From: Dyadobacter sandarakinus
GTDB taxonomy: Bacteria; Bacteroidota; Bacteroidia; Cytophagales; Spirosomataceae
NCBI RefSeq assembly: GCF_016894445.1
Contig: NZ_CP056775.1
Location: forward strand, 1,428,001 to 1,492,000
Reading direction: 5' to 3'
Length of the DNA: 64,000 nt
The translations under genes were made by a program, and so were the position numbers. This document shows, in pieces, positions 1 to 9,756 of the stretch; within the stretch, counting starts at the first letter, position 1; each line of letters opens with the position of its first letter. The notes below the pieces were generated by a model that was not told the origin of the DNA, did no database searches, and worked only from the letters and a program-made list of their open reading frames with translations.

Positions 1-29
1 CTTTTTCATATTAATCTGTTGTTACAATC

Positions 30-305
30 ATGTATTTAACCGCGGAAAAGAAGAGAGACATCTTCGAATCTAAAGGGTTTAAGAAAGAAGGCGGAGACAC
101 TGGTTCTGCCGAATCCCAAATTGCTCTATTTACGTACCGTATCAATTATCTGAACGAGCACCTTAAAACGCACAAGAAAGACAATGATACCCGGTTGGGG
201 CTGTTGAAAATGGTAGGAAAGCGCAGAAGATTGCTTGATTACCTCTACAAAAAAGACGTCAACCGCTATCGTGCGATTATTGCCGAGCTTAACATACGTA
301 AGTAA
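30..305 (+). CDS. rpsO: 30S ribosomal protein S15
   Basis: Primary 16S rRNA-binding protein of the small subunit platform. The 91-residue product has the full family length and the typical core, including [14 protein letters not shown] and the basic KRRRLLDYL stretch that contacts rRNA helices h20-h22. It begins 30 bases into the window and is followed by a strong terminator and then pnp, the same rpsO-pnp order seen in many bacteria. No truncation or odd composition. Identification is by family motifs and is secure. Confidence 0.97.
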   Translation: MYLTAEKKRDIFESKGFKKEGGDTGSAESQIALFTYRINYLNEHLKTHKKDNDTRLGLLKMVGKRRRLLDYLYKKDVNRYRAIIAELNIRK

Positions 306-310
306 TTCAA

Positions 311-351
311 AAATCAGGGAACTTCAATCAATGAAAGTTCCCTGATTTTTT
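311..351 (+). terminator. rho-independent terminator after rpsO
   Basis: A perfect 14-bp inverted repeat (311-324 with 335-348, loop of 10) ends in a run of six T. It lies six bases after the rpsO stop, so rpsO and pnp are probably separate or only partly read-through units. Confidence 0.85.
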
Positions 352-419
352 GCGGAAAAAGACAAAACAATCCGGAGCGCTGATCCAGCGTTTCACAGCT
401 ACAAAAAATCAACTACTTT

Positions 420-2555
420 ATGCTCTTTAATATAGTTACGAAAACTATACCCCTTCCGGACGGACGGGAAATCACCATTGAAACAGGAAAATTAGCTAAA
501 CAAGCCGACGGTTCGGTTGTGGTACGGCTAGGTAATACCATGCTGCTGGCCACTGTTGTCGCTAATAAAGATATTAAAGAAGGTGTCGACTTCCTGCCTT
601 TGTCTGTGGACTATCAGGAAAAGTTTGCTTCTGCCGGACGTATTCCCGGAAGCTTCCAGCGTCGCGAAGGAAAACTGTCGGACCATGAAGTGCTTACCAG
701 CCGCCTCGTAGACCGTGTTTTGCGGCCTTTGTTCCCTGAGGATTACCACGCTGAGGTACAGGTGAACATTCTCCTAATTTCTGCTGACGCGAATGCATTG
801 CCTGATGCACTTGCTGCGCTTGCGGCTTCTGCTGCACTGGCTGCTTCCGATATTCCTTTCAATGGACCGGTTTCGGAGGTGCGTGTGGCGAAAATCAATG
901 GAGAGTACGTGATCAATCCGGGTACTGAGGCCCTGGTTAATGCGACCCTTGATCTGATGGTAGGTGCTACCTATGACGACATTGCCATGGTAGAAGGCGA
1001 AATGGATGAAGTTACCGAAGAAGAGGTAATAGAAGCGCTGAAAGTAGCGCATGGCGTCATTAAAGATCAGTGCCAGGCTTTGAAAGAGTTTGAAACTGAA
1101 GTTGGCAAGACACAAAAAAGAGAATACATAGGCGACCCGACCGATGCGGAGCTTGAAGCACGGGTACGCGCATTTGCATATGATAAAATATATGCAGTTG
1201 CTCAGCAGGGATCATCCAACAAGCAGGTTCGTAAAGAAGGATTTAAAGCAGTTTGGGAAGAATTCCTGACTACGATCGGTGAAGAGGAAGTAGTGAGCGC
1301 CTCGCTTGCAAAACGCTACTTTAATGATCTGGTATGGGAAGCTTCGCGCCGGCTTGTGCTGGATGAAAGAACCCGTCTTGACGGTCGTAAGCTTGATGAA
1401 ATCCGTCCGATTGCTTCGGAAGTTGATTTTCTTCCGAACGCACATGGTTCAGCACTTTTTACGCGTGGTGAAACCCAATCGCTGACTACTGTGACACTGG
1501 GTACCAAAAATGACGAGCAGATCGTAGATACCCCATTGAAATACGGATACAGCAAATTCCTGCTGCATTATAACTTTCCCGGATTCTCAACCGGTGAAGT
1601 AAAGCCAAACCGCGGCCCTGGCCGTCGTGAAGTAGGACACGGGAACCTGGCGCTTCGTGCACTGAAAAAGGTGCTTCCTGTTGCTGAGGATAATCCTTAT
1701 ACAATCCGTATCGTTTCCGATATTCTTGAGTCAAACGGTTCATCATCGATGGCTACTGTTTGCGCGGGGTCACTGGCTTTGATGGACTCCGGTCTGAAAG
1801 TGAAAGCACCTGTATCAGGCATTGCGATGGGATTGATCTCAGATGCAGCTACCGGCAAATATGCGGTACTTTCCGACATCCTTGGCGATGAAGATCACCT
1901 GGGTGACATGGACTTTAAAGTAACCGGTACGGAAAAAGGGATTACGGCTTGCCAGATGGATATGAAGGTAAATGGTTTGTCCTACGAGGTGCTTACAGAA
2001 GCATTGATGCAGGCAAAAGCCGGACGACTTCACATTCTTGGTGAAATGAATAAAACAATCACAGAGAGCCGCCCGGATCTTAAACCACATACGCCACGTG
2101 CTGTTGTGATTAAGATTGACAGGGAGATGATTGGTGCAGTAATCGGGCCTGGCGGAAAAGTTGTTCAGGACATTCAGAAAGAATCCGGTGCAACGATCTC
2201 GATTGAAGAAAAAGACGGTGCCGGCTTTGTAAGCATATTTTCCGCGGATAAAACATCCATGGAAAAAGCAGTTGCCCGTATCAAAGGCATTATCCTGGTA
2301 CCTGAGGTAGGTGAGCTTTATACAGGTAAAGTGAAGTCAATCATGCCGTTTGGCGCATTTGTTGAATTCCTTCCTGGTAAAGACGGCTTGCTGCACATCT
2401 CCGAGATCAAGTGGGAGCGTCTTGAGAAAATGGACGGTGTACTGGAAGTAGGAGAAGAAATACAGGTTAAACTCGTTGAAATAGATAAGAAAACTGGTAA
2501 ATATCGCTTGTCTCGCAAGGTTTTGTTACCTAAGCCAGAGAACAAAAAAGAATAA
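420..2555 (+). CDS. pnp: polyribonucleotide nucleotidyltransferase (PNPase)
   Basis: Phosphorolytic 3'-to-5' exoribonuclease of RNA turnover. The 711 residues show the complete family layout: first RNase PH domain, alpha-helical linker, second RNase PH domain with the acidic catalytic stretch [10 protein letters not shown] near residues 489-498, a KH domain with the IGPGGK loop near residue 575, and a C-terminal S1 domain ([19 protein letters not shown], near 640-660). The chosen ATG gives [10 protein letters not shown]; an alternative start is not obvious. Lies between rpsO and the primary sigma gene, all on the same strand. No clear terminator follows it, so read-through into the sigma gene is possible. 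Confidence 0.97.
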   Translation: MLFNIVTKTIPLPDGREITIETGKLAKQADGSVVVRLGNTMLLATVVANKDIKEGVDFLPLSVDYQEKFASAGRIPGSFQRREGKLSDHEVLTSRLVDRVLRPLFPEDYHAEVQVNILLISADANALPDALAALAASAALAASDIPFNGPVSEVRVAKINGEYVINPGTEALVNATLDLMVGATYDDIAMVEGEMDEVTEEEVIEALKVAHGVIKDQCQALKEFETEVGKTQKREYIGDPTDAELEARVRAFAYDKIYAVAQQGSSNKQVRKEGFKAVWEEFLTTIGEEEVVSASLAKRYFNDLVWEASRRLVLDERTRLDGRKLDEIRPIASEVDFLPNAHGSALFTRGETQSLTTVTLGTKNDEQIVDTPLKYGYSKFLLHYNFPGFSTGEVKPNRGPGRREVGHGNLALRALKKVLPVAEDNPYTIRIVSDILESNGSSSMATVCAGSLALMDSGLKVKAPVSGIAMGLISDAATGKYAVLSDILGDEDHLGDMDFKVTGTEKGITACQMDMKVNGLSYEVLTEALMQAKAGRLHILGEMNKTITESRPDLKPHTPRAVVIKIDREMIGAVIGPGGKVVQDIQKESGATISIEEKDGAGFVSIFSADKTSMEKAVARIKGIILVPEVGELYTGKVKSIMPFGAFVEFLPGKDGLLHISEIKWERLEKMDGVLEVGEEIQVKLVEIDKKTGKYRLSRKVLLPKPENKKE

Positions 2556-2618
2556 TTTGATGTTTTTTGGAATAGAGGGTATCTAAGATCGTAATACATA
2601 CATATTAAAAAAAGATAG

Positions 2619-3482
2619 ATGAGACAGCTAAAGATCAGTAAGCAAATTACCAACCGTGAAAGCCAATCGCTTGACAAGTATTTGCAGGAAATCGGTAAGG
2701 TGGATTTGCTAACGCCGGACGAGGAAGTGACGTTAGCTCAGAAAATCAGGGATGGTGACCAGCTTGCACTGGAAAGATTGACGAAAGCAAACCTTCGTTT
2801 TGTGGTCTCTGTTGCCAAGCAGTACCAAAATCAGGGCTTATCCCTGGGTGACCTCATCAACGAAGGTAATCTCGGCTTGATCAAAGCAGCGCAGCGGTTT
2901 GATGAAACACGTGGATTTAAATTTATATCCTATGCGGTATGGTGGATCCGGCAGTCTATTCTGCAGGCGCTTGCAGAGCAGTCCCGTATCGTACGTTTAC
3001 CTTTGAACCGTGTAGGTTCTTTGAATAAAATTTCAAAAACATTCTCGGAGCTTGAACAACGCTTTGAGCGTGAGCCATCGCCCGAGGAGCTTGCTGAGGT
3101 ACTTGAAATCTCTTCTTCAGAAGTGGTTGATACCATGAAGATTTCAGGCAGGCACGTTTCTATGGACGCTCCGTTCGTGCAGGGTGAAGAAAACAGCCTG
3201 CTGGACGTACTTGAAAATGACCTGGAAGATAAGCCGGATTCCGGCCTCGTTAATGAGTCTTTGCGCAAAGAAGTGCAGCGTGCACTTTGCACATTGACGC
3301 AGCGTGAAGCGGATGTAATTGCATTGTACTTCGGATTAAACGGCGAGCACGCAATGACGCTGGAAGAGATTGGAGAGAAGTTCAATCTTACCCGCGAACG
3401 TGTACGTCAGATCAAAGAGAAAGCGATTCGCAGGTTACGTCACGTTTCGAGAAGCAAAGCGCTTAAAACCTATTTAGGTTAA
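2619..3482 (+). CDS. rpoD: RNA polymerase primary sigma factor (sigma-70/SigA type)
   Basis: Directs RNA polymerase to housekeeping promoters. At 287 residues it is the short form typical of Bacteroidota, with no region 1.1 and no large non-conserved insert. Visible parts: region 1.2 around residues 16-48, region 2 around 52-122 including the -10 recognition helix with [14 protein letters not shown] (101-114), region 3, and region 4.2 with [22 protein letters not shown] near the C-terminus. This is the factor expected to read the TAnnTTTG promoters proposed elsewhere in the window. Followed by a terminator. The family call is secure; the symbol rpoD/sigA is by equivalence. Confidence 0.95.
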   Translation: MRQLKISKQITNRESQSLDKYLQEIGKVDLLTPDEEVTLAQKIRDGDQLALERLTKANLRFVVSVAKQYQNQGLSLGDLINEGNLGLIKAAQRFDETRGFKFISYAVWWIRQSILQALAEQSRIVRLPLNRVGSLNKISKTFSELEQRFEREPSPEELAEVLEISSSEVVDTMKISGRHVSMDAPFVQGEENSLLDVLENDLEDKPDSGLVNESLRKEVQRALCTLTQREADVIALYFGLNGEHAMTLEEIGEKFNLTRERVRQIKEKAIRRLRHVSRSKALKTYLG

Positions 3483-3505
3483 TCTGTTTTTGTTAAAGTT
3501 TTACT

Positions 3506-3534
3506 AAATAGCCTCTTTATGAGGCTATTTTCGT
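3506..3534 (+). terminator. terminator after the sigma factor gene
   Basis: A perfect 10-bp stem (3506-3515 with 3521-3530) with a five-base loop, ending in TTTT, sits 24 bases after the sigma stop and 10 bases before the menD start. menD must therefore depend on read-through or on a promoter inside or just before the hairpin. Confidence 0.7.
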
Positions 3535-3543
3535 TTAAATGCA

Positions 3544-5262
3544 ATGGCTGTTATTCAACCCCTGGTAGATCTGGCCGCGATCTGCTACAAACATGGGATC
3601 AGGCATGTAGTAGTATCACCAGGTTCTAGAAGTGCCGCTATAACGCTTTCTTTTGCAAGGTTCGGCAAGTTCCGGATGCAGGTATGCATAGACGAACGAT
3701 CCGCTGGTTTTATCGCGCTCGGCATGGCCCAGCAGACGGGCATTCCAACCGTTCTGATATGTACATCCGGTAGCGCCGTGTACAATTTTGCACCGGCAGT
3801 TTCCGAAGCTTTTTTCCAGCAAATACCTCTACTGGTACTGTCGGCGGATCGTCCTAAGGAATGGATTCACCAGTATGATGGACAAACAATTTATCAGCAT
3901 GAAATATTTGGGAAGCATGTAAAGCGTTCCTTTGAGTTTTTGCCGGACTATGACCACCGCGATACTGCCTGGGCTGTCAACAGGATTGCCAATGAAGCCA
4001 TATTGCTGAGCAGCTCGGTTCCGCAGGGCCCGGTCCACATCAATATTCCGGTGCGTGAGCCATTTTACCCTGACGAGAACGATGTGTTCCAGTCAACTGA
4101 AAACTTGCGTATTATTTCGAAGTCGAAAGCAACTACAGAACTATCGAGTGACGAATGGAACAGACTACTGGATGAGTTCGAATCATCACCCCGCATTTTG
4201 ATTGCAGGTGCACAGCATCTGCCTGATCAGCCACTTGCAGCTGCATTGACGCATATCTCGGAGGAATGGGATATACCGGTGCTTGCCGATGCTGTTTCAA
4301 ACCTGACCAGTGATGCGTTTATTCATCATCATGATCTGTTTTTGCATGCTCAGACTTCCACTCACCTGAGACCCGATCTGCTGATTACATTTGGGAAGTC
4401 CTTTGTTTCAAAAGAGTTTAAACAGTACATACGCAGAAATCCGCCGCGCCAGCACTGGCACATTGGTCAGGACATATTTCTTACAGATGCTACCCAAACA
4501 TTAACAATGCAAGTACCTGTTCAGGCTGCGCACTTTTTTACTACCTTATTCGAGAAATTGGATAATTACCTGTTTGTCACCAACACAGATCTTGAAATTG
4601 ATACATCATTCAAAGCTTGCTGGAATGAAGAAGAATATAAAACAAGAAAGATCAAGTACAACTTTGCTAATAATTTAACAATGTTAAGTGATCTTACATT
4701 ACTAGATGTTTTAAATAAGCAACCTTCATCTCACTACCAGCTACATGTTGGAAACAGTATGGCAATCCGGTATGTAAATGCATTATTAGATACAAAATTG
4801 TACTCCGGCGTATTCTGCAATCGTGGAACGAGCGGTATTGATGGATGTGTGAGTACTGCCATTGGTGCTGCACTGGTTAATGAGAGACCAACTTTACTTC
4901 TGGTTGGTGATGTTTCTTTCCTGTATGACAGGAATGGATTTCTGATTCAGGATCTTCCTCAAAACCTCCGGATTATTGTGGTCAACAATGCAGGCGGTAA
5001 TATCTTTCGGATGATCGATGGACCGAAAGATACCCTAGAACTCGAAACTTACTTTGAGACCCGTCATAGATTTACCGCAGAAAATACCTGTAAAGATGCC
5101 CGGATCGATTACCAGTCTGCCAGGTTGCCCGATGAACTGGAAGACAAACTACGCTGGCTGATGGAGCACGATCAGATTGCATTGCTGGAGATCTTCACCG
5201 ACCCGCGGGAGAACGAGAGGGTTTGGAAAATGTTGAAAGCGCTTGTGCGCCCTGAAAGCTAG
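3544..5262 (+). CDS. menD: 2-succinyl-5-enolpyruvyl-6-hydroxy-3-cyclohexene-1-carboxylate synthase (MenD)
   Basis: Thiamine-diphosphate enzyme that joins isochorismate and 2-oxoglutarate in menaquinone synthesis (EC 2.2.1.9). The 572-residue product has the usual length and three-domain ThDP-enzyme layout: N-terminal pyrimidine domain with VVSPGSRSAAITL and the cofactor-activating glutamate in VCIDERSAGF, and the C-terminal PP domain with GTSGIDGCVSTAIGAAL, VGDVSFLYDRNG and NNAGGNIF. An in-frame ATG just upstream (3538) is also possible. The gene ends convergently with the next gene: the two TAG stops share the palindrome CTAG, a 4-base overlap. Other men genes are not in the window. Confidence 0.95.
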   Translation: MAVIQPLVDLAAICYKHGIRHVVVSPGSRSAAITLSFARFGKFRMQVCIDERSAGFIALGMAQQTGIPTVLICTSGSAVYNFAPAVSEAFFQQIPLLVLSADRPKEWIHQYDGQTIYQHEIFGKHVKRSFEFLPDYDHRDTAWAVNRIANEAILLSSSVPQGPVHINIPVREPFYPDENDVFQSTENLRIISKSKATTELSSDEWNRLLDEFESSPRILIAGAQHLPDQPLAAALTHISEEWDIPVLADAVSNLTSDAFIHHHDLFLHAQTSTHLRPDLLITFGKSFVSKEFKQYIRRNPPRQHWHIGQDIFLTDATQTLTMQVPVQAAHFFTTLFEKLDNYLFVTNTDLEIDTSFKACWNEEEYKTRKIKYNFANNLTMLSDLTLLDVLNKQPSSHYQLHVGNSMAIRYVNALLDTKLYSGVFCNRGTSGIDGCVSTAIGAALVNERPTLLLVGDVSFLYDRNGFLIQDLPQNLRIIVVNNAGGNIFRMIDGPKDTLELETYFETRHRFTAENTCKDARIDYQSARLPDELEDKLRWLMEHDQIALLEIFTDPRENERVWKMLKALVRPES

Positions 5263-6290
5263 TTGCAATTTGCTGTCAGCATTTCAATGGCCAGACTGTC
5301 TTTCAATATCGCACCTTGCTTCCAGATTGTACATGCCTGAGACTTGTTGCCTGCCCTCAGGTAAGCGTCACCAGCGAGCCCGTAAAGCATTTCCACAGGT
5401 TCTGCCAGATCGATGGCCTTTTGGTAAGATTGAATAGCTTCTGCGGACTGACCTTTCTGATCGTAGTACATGCCCAGGTTCCGGAGGGCATAAGGATTCT
5501 CCGGCAGAATGTCCAGCGAACGCTGGATGAGCGCTAAGGCATCGGCCGGGTGTCCGGTTTGCAGCAGTACATATCCTTTGTTATTCATTGCGACGGGATC
5601 AGCTGGGTTTTTGGAAAGTACCTGATCAAAAAATGAATTTGCCTCATCCCAGTCCTTTTTTTTGGAAGCAATCAGTCCGAGATTGTTGAGTGCCTGGGGT
5701 TGTGCACGATCTAAAACCAATGCTGATCGGAAATCAGTCTCAGCATAATTAAGATTGTTCATCTTGTAATATATCGCTCCCCGATTCACGTAAGCCTCAA
5801 CGTTCCGCTTATCCAGCTGCAGGGTCCGGTCGTATTCGGAAATTGCTTGTGTATCGTTCCCATCAGCAACTGCCAGATTGCCTCTTACCAGGTAGTACCG
5901 TGCAGAGTCCTTGTATTCTTTGGCGATTTGCGCCAGATCCACTCGCGTTTCCTGCTTTTTACCCAAATCGAGGGCGATTTCTGCCCGCGCGAGATTTGCC
6001 TGTACCAGCGTAGGATCAATGCGCAATGCTTCTGTTAAAACGTCATAAGCTTCCTGGTGCCGGTTTAATTTAGATAAACTTATGCCTTTGTTGAGGTATG
6101 CGTCGGAAAAATCCGCATTTTTGGCGATTGCTTCGTCATACAAGCGGAGTGCTTCGGCATAGTTTTTCTGCCCGAGGGCTACATTACCTTTAAGAAAGAA
6201 ATCAGCAGCATCTTTCTTATCCTGATCACCGCAGGAAGTAATTAGCACTAAAAATTGTAGCACTAAAAGTGGTTTTAGTATGTAGTTCAT
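5259..6290 (-). CDS. TPR-repeat lipoprotein
   Basis: A 343-residue protein with a lipoprotein signal peptide (lipobox LITSC, lipidated Cys20), then a chain of about eight tetratricopeptide repeats with the usual spacing, e.g. ALRLYDEAIAKNADFSDAYLNKG and EAIQSYQKAIDLAEP. Expected to be membrane-anchored and facing the periplasm, acting as a protein-interaction scaffold. The precise role cannot be read from sequence. It converges on menD with overlapping stop codons and is divergent from the small gene at 6312, with only 21 bases between starts, so the two probably share a promoter region. Confidence 0.85.
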   Translation of the reverse strand: MNYILKPLLVLQFLVLITSCGDQDKKDAADFFLKGNVALGQKNYAEALRLYDEAIAKNADFSDAYLNKGISLSKLNRHQEAYDVLTEALRIDPTLVQANLARAEIALDLGKKQETRVDLAQIAKEYKDSARYYLVRGNLAVADGNDTQAISEYDRTLQLDKRNVEAYVNRGAIYYKMNNLNYAETDFRSALVLDRAQPQALNNLGLIASKKKDWDEANSFFDQVLSKNPADPVAMNNKGYVLLQTGHPADALALIQRSLDILPENPYALRNLGMYYDQKGQSAEAIQSYQKAIDLAEPVEMLYGLAGDAYLRAGNKSQACTIWKQGAILKDSLAIEMLTANCN

Positions 6291-6311
6291 TTATGTTGTA
6301 AATACTTGTTA

Positions 6312-6563
6312 ATGAGATACCTGAAAGATATCCCGCACCAACAATTAAAGATCGGATTGTACCAATGGAACAATAAGTACATTATAAAGATCGAATCCGG
6401 ATTGTATGAGCAAACATACAAAATCGATGATTACGAAGTAGAGAGTGCGGATGAAATTGAAAAATGTATGGACGAGGCATTTATCAGGGCAGTAATGCAG
6501 CGATTTGATGAAATGCATGGTGATTTCTTTGGTTCACTGCAAAGGAATCATGTGCTGTTTTGA
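6312..6563 (+). CDS. conserved-looking small protein of unknown function
   Basis: An 83-residue product starting at ATG 6312 (a TTG two codons upstream is in frame but less likely). It is soluble, with no signal peptide or membrane segment; it contains IGLYQWNNKYIIKIESGLYEQTYKI and an acidic helix ending in a phenylalanine-rich tail. I do not recognise a named family. Support for being real: codon use and composition like its neighbours, no competing frame, and a tight divergent arrangement with the TPR lipoprotein gene. No function is proposed. Confidence 0.65.
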   Translation: MRYLKDIPHQQLKIGLYQWNNKYIIKIESGLYEQTYKIDDYEVESADEIEKCMDEAFIRAVMQRFDEMHGDFFGSLQRNHVLF

Positions 6564-6717
6564 TTTGCAAATAGTGCGTAGAGGTTGCATTATACGCTTT
6601 AATCCTGCTTTTCGTTAGATAGCAAATGATCTGGAAAGAAAACTGTCCTTGGAAAATGTCCTTCCTGGAAAGAGTTAATTAATAAAATTCAGTAAAAAAT
6701 ACACCAACTCAGTACCT

Positions 6718-9700
6718 ATGGTTCTTAAACAAAGCGCCTCCGCGGTCGGAATGCTTTTATGTGTAGGCGCATCTTCGGTTCTGGCTCAGAATACATTAAG
6801 TATTACAGAACCCGAGGCTCATTTCCGCAATGGCCTGGAATATTATGAAAAGTCGAATTTCGTGGCTGCAAGGCAGGAATTTGGTGAGTACCTGAATACC
6901 CAGGATAAATTACTTAATACTGCTGATTATAATAAAGTTACAGCTGAATATTATGTGGCAGTAACCGGACTTTACCTCAATTATCCTGAGGCAGAGGTGC
7001 AGGTAGACCGATTTGTTAAAAACCATGCGGAACATCCGAAAGCGCAGCAGATCTATGGCGATTTGGGCCGGTATTATTATGAGGCAGGAGCCTATGACAA
7101 GGCAATCACCTACCTGGAAAAAGCAGTAGGAACCGGGGGAGGGGCTAAAAAGCTGGAAAGTACTTACCAGCTGGCCATGTCATATTACAATACGCAGCAG
7201 CCTGACGCAGCCCTGCCTTTGTTTAACCAGGTTAAAAATGAAGCTGGATTTCAGAATGCAGGTGACGCATCTTTTTATGCAGGGGTTATTAATTACCAGA
7301 AAAATAATTTCCGGGAGGCTTATGAAGACTTCAAAAGAATAGAGGACCATCCTTATTACAAGAATGAAGCTCCGAACTGGATCATTTCATCCTTATACCA
7401 ACTGAAAGATTATGATCAGTTGCTCGCTTATGGTGAACGCATATTAAAACAGCAGCGTGGTAATACCAAGCTCGACGATGTTGCTTTGTACGTGGCAGAG
7501 GTTTATTATGAGAAAGGAGATTACGCCGCCGCAGTCCAAGCGTACGAAAGATATAAGCGTATGAAGTCAGGTGCTATACCTCCCACGGTGGCACTTCATT
7601 ACGGACATGCACAGTTCAGGATAAACAACTATGAGGGATCAATAGTGACGTTAAAGCCCATTGGTCCTGGTAAAGATTCTGTTTCGCAGTATGCATCATA
7701 CCTGCTGGGAATCAGTTATTTGAAGACGAATAATTTAAGCTATGCTTTAACCTCCTTTGATAACGCCGCAAAGCTTGACTTTAACGATGTTGTGAAGGAA
7801 GAGGCTGCATATAACCATGCAAAAGTTCAGCTCGATAATGGTAGCAATAATGATGCCATTAAAGAATTCAACAACTTTATGGCGCAGTATCCACAGAGCA
7901 AGCACATAGAAGAAGCTACTGAGCTGGTTGCAGAAGGGTACGCCGGATCAAGCAATAATGCGGGTGCTATAAAGTACATTGAAGGACTTTCGCGCCGGAA
8001 TGCAAAGATTAATGGAACCTACCAGAAACTTACGTACAACCAGGGGGTGTTAGATTTCAATGCCCAGCGATATGATGCGGCAATTGTGATGTTTGATAAA
8101 TCGTTGAAAAACCCCATCGACGAGCAACTGACTTTCCCTGCCGCATTCTATAAAGCAGAGTCAGTATATGCATTGAACCGGATTGATGAGGCAGCCGGTC
8201 AGTATTCACAAATATCGAAAAATGCGAAGGCCGGAATTTATGCACGGAAAAGTCTTTACGCACTGGGGTACATTTACTACAATCAGAAAAAATACGGACA
8301 GGCGCTGACCTACTTCAAGGAATTCACATCCAACATCGAAGGCATGGATGCACAAATGATAGAGGATGCCCATGCACGTTTAGCTGACTGTTACCTGGCT
8401 GCTAAAAATTATGATGAAGCCATCCGTACTTACGAGCAGGTAGCTGCCAAAGGAAAGGTTGATAAAGATTACGCATTGTTCCAGAAGTCACGTGCTTTTG
8501 TTTACATGGGTCGGGAAGACGAAGCCCGTAAGCAGTTCAATCAACTGATCAGCCAATATCCCAATTCCAGATACATTGACGATGCGTATTTCCAAATTGC
8601 CGATATAGACTTTCAAAAGCAGAGTTACTCGGCCGCTGTAAAAGGCTTTACGCGAATGATCAATGAAACGCCCAAAAGCGTGATGATTCCCGCGGCCCTG
8701 CTTCGCCGTGCACAATCATATTATAACCTGCAGGTATATGAGCAGGCAATCGTCGATTTTCGTAAAATACTAACCGAGTATCCGGATTCACCATCAGCCA
8801 GCAGTGCGCTGGAAGGTATTCAGGAGAGCTACACTGCCGTGGGCCGGCCAGAGGAGTTTACCCAGGTACTTGGTGTGGTACGAAAAAACAATCCGGGCAG
8901 CGAAAAACTGGAGGAAGTTGAGTTCGACAACGTGAGGAACCTTTACTATGCCCAGAAATACGAGAACGCCGTGACTTCGCTTCAGGAATTTGTTCAATCA
9001 TACCCAAGCAGCAAGCACCAGTATGATGCGCAATACTTTATCGCTTCCTCGTACGATAAGCTCGGAAAAGTAAGTGAGGCCATCCAGGGTTTTGGTAAAG
9101 TGGTCCGCGACAACCGGTCAAGTTTTGTAGCAGCAGCTGCCCAAAGATCTGCTGAGCTTGAAATCGGAAGAGGTAATTACAACAATGCTGTGACTAACTT
9201 CAGAGTGTTGCTAAGGAATTCAGAAAGTAAAAAAGAGCAGGCACAGGCGTGGATCGGGTTGATGGATACCTATTACACGCTTAAAAGTTATGACTCTACG
9301 CTGTATTATGCGCGTGAGGTGGTCAATGCGGGCAACATTGTTCCGGAAGGATTTGGAAAGGCGCAGCTTTACCTGGGTAAGGTTCCCTATGAAAAAGGCG
9401 ATCTGAACAAAGCAGCGGAAGAGTTCAGAAAAATAGCAGCTACCTCCAAGGATGAAGTAGGTGCCGAGGCAGCCTACTGGTCAGCAACGATTTTGTATAA
9501 AAACAAAAAATACAAAGAAGCGGAAGCAGCGATCATCGATATGGGAAAATCATTTGAAGGATACGATTACTGGCGTGTAAGGTCCTTTATCCTGCTTGCT
9601 GAGGTATATGTGGGTATGAACGACATGCCGCAGGCCAAAGCCACGCTGAATTCCATTATCGACAACTCTGACGATAAAGAGGCCGTTGAACTTGCGAAAC

Positions 9701-9726
9701 AAAAGTTGGTGCAGATCCAGAAGTAA
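6718..9726 (+). CDS. large exported TPR-repeat protein
   Basis: A 1002-residue protein with a signal peptide (hydrophobic residues 8-22, cleavage expected after VLA near residue 23) followed almost entirely by tetratricopeptide repeats, many in the YbgF/BamD-like form (AYFQIADIDFQKQSYSAAVKGF, QYPNSRYIDDAYFQIA). It should be a periplasmic, elongated protein-binding solenoid. The gene starts a tight same-strand series with an outer-membrane barrel, an HU-like/SPOR protein and a TonB-like protein, so a role in envelope assembly or TonB-energised transport is a fair inference. Exact partners are unknown. Start chosen because it gives a clean signal peptide. Confidence 0.85.
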   Translation: MVLKQSASAVGMLLCVGASSVLAQNTLSITEPEAHFRNGLEYYEKSNFVAARQEFGEYLNTQDKLLNTADYNKVTAEYYVAVTGLYLNYPEAEVQVDRFVKNHAEHPKAQQIYGDLGRYYYEAGAYDKAITYLEKAVGTGGGAKKLESTYQLAMSYYNTQQPDAALPLFNQVKNEAGFQNAGDASFYAGVINYQKNNFREAYEDFKRIEDHPYYKNEAPNWIISSLYQLKDYDQLLAYGERILKQQRGNTKLDDVALYVAEVYYEKGDYAAAVQAYERYKRMKSGAIPPTVALHYGHAQFRINNYEGSIVTLKPIGPGKDSVSQYASYLLGISYLKTNNLSYALTSFDNAAKLDFNDVVKEEAAYNHAKVQLDNGSNNDAIKEFNNFMAQYPQSKHIEEATELVAEGYAGSSNNAGAIKYIEGLSRRNAKINGTYQKLTYNQGVLDFNAQRYDAAIVMFDKSLKNPIDEQLTFPAAFYKAESVYALNRIDEAAGQYSQISKNAKAGIYARKSLYALGYIYYNQKKYGQALTYFKEFTSNIEGMDAQMIEDAHARLADCYLAAKNYDEAIRTYEQVAAKGKVDKDYALFQKSRAFVYMGREDEARKQFNQLISQYPNSRYIDDAYFQIADIDFQKQSYSAAVKGFTRMINETPKSVMIPAALLRRAQSYYNLQVYEQAIVDFRKILTEYPDSPSASSALEGIQESYTAVGRPEEFTQVLGVVRKNNPGSEKLEEVEFDNVRNLYYAQKYENAVTSLQEFVQSYPSSKHQYDAQYFIASSYDKLGKVSEAIQGFGKVVRDNRSSFVAAAAQRSAELEIGRGNYNNAVTNFRVLLRNSESKKEQAQAWIGLMDTYYTLKSYDSTLYYAREVVNAGNIVPEGFGKAQLYLGKVPYEKGDLNKAAEEFRKIAATSKDEVGAEAAYWSATILYKNKKYKEAEAAIIDMGKSFEGYDYWRVRSFILLAEVYVGMNDMPQAKATLNSIIDNSDDKEAVELAKQKLVQIQK

Positions 9727-9756
9727 ACAGTATTCCGAAGCATTATCCGATTACTC

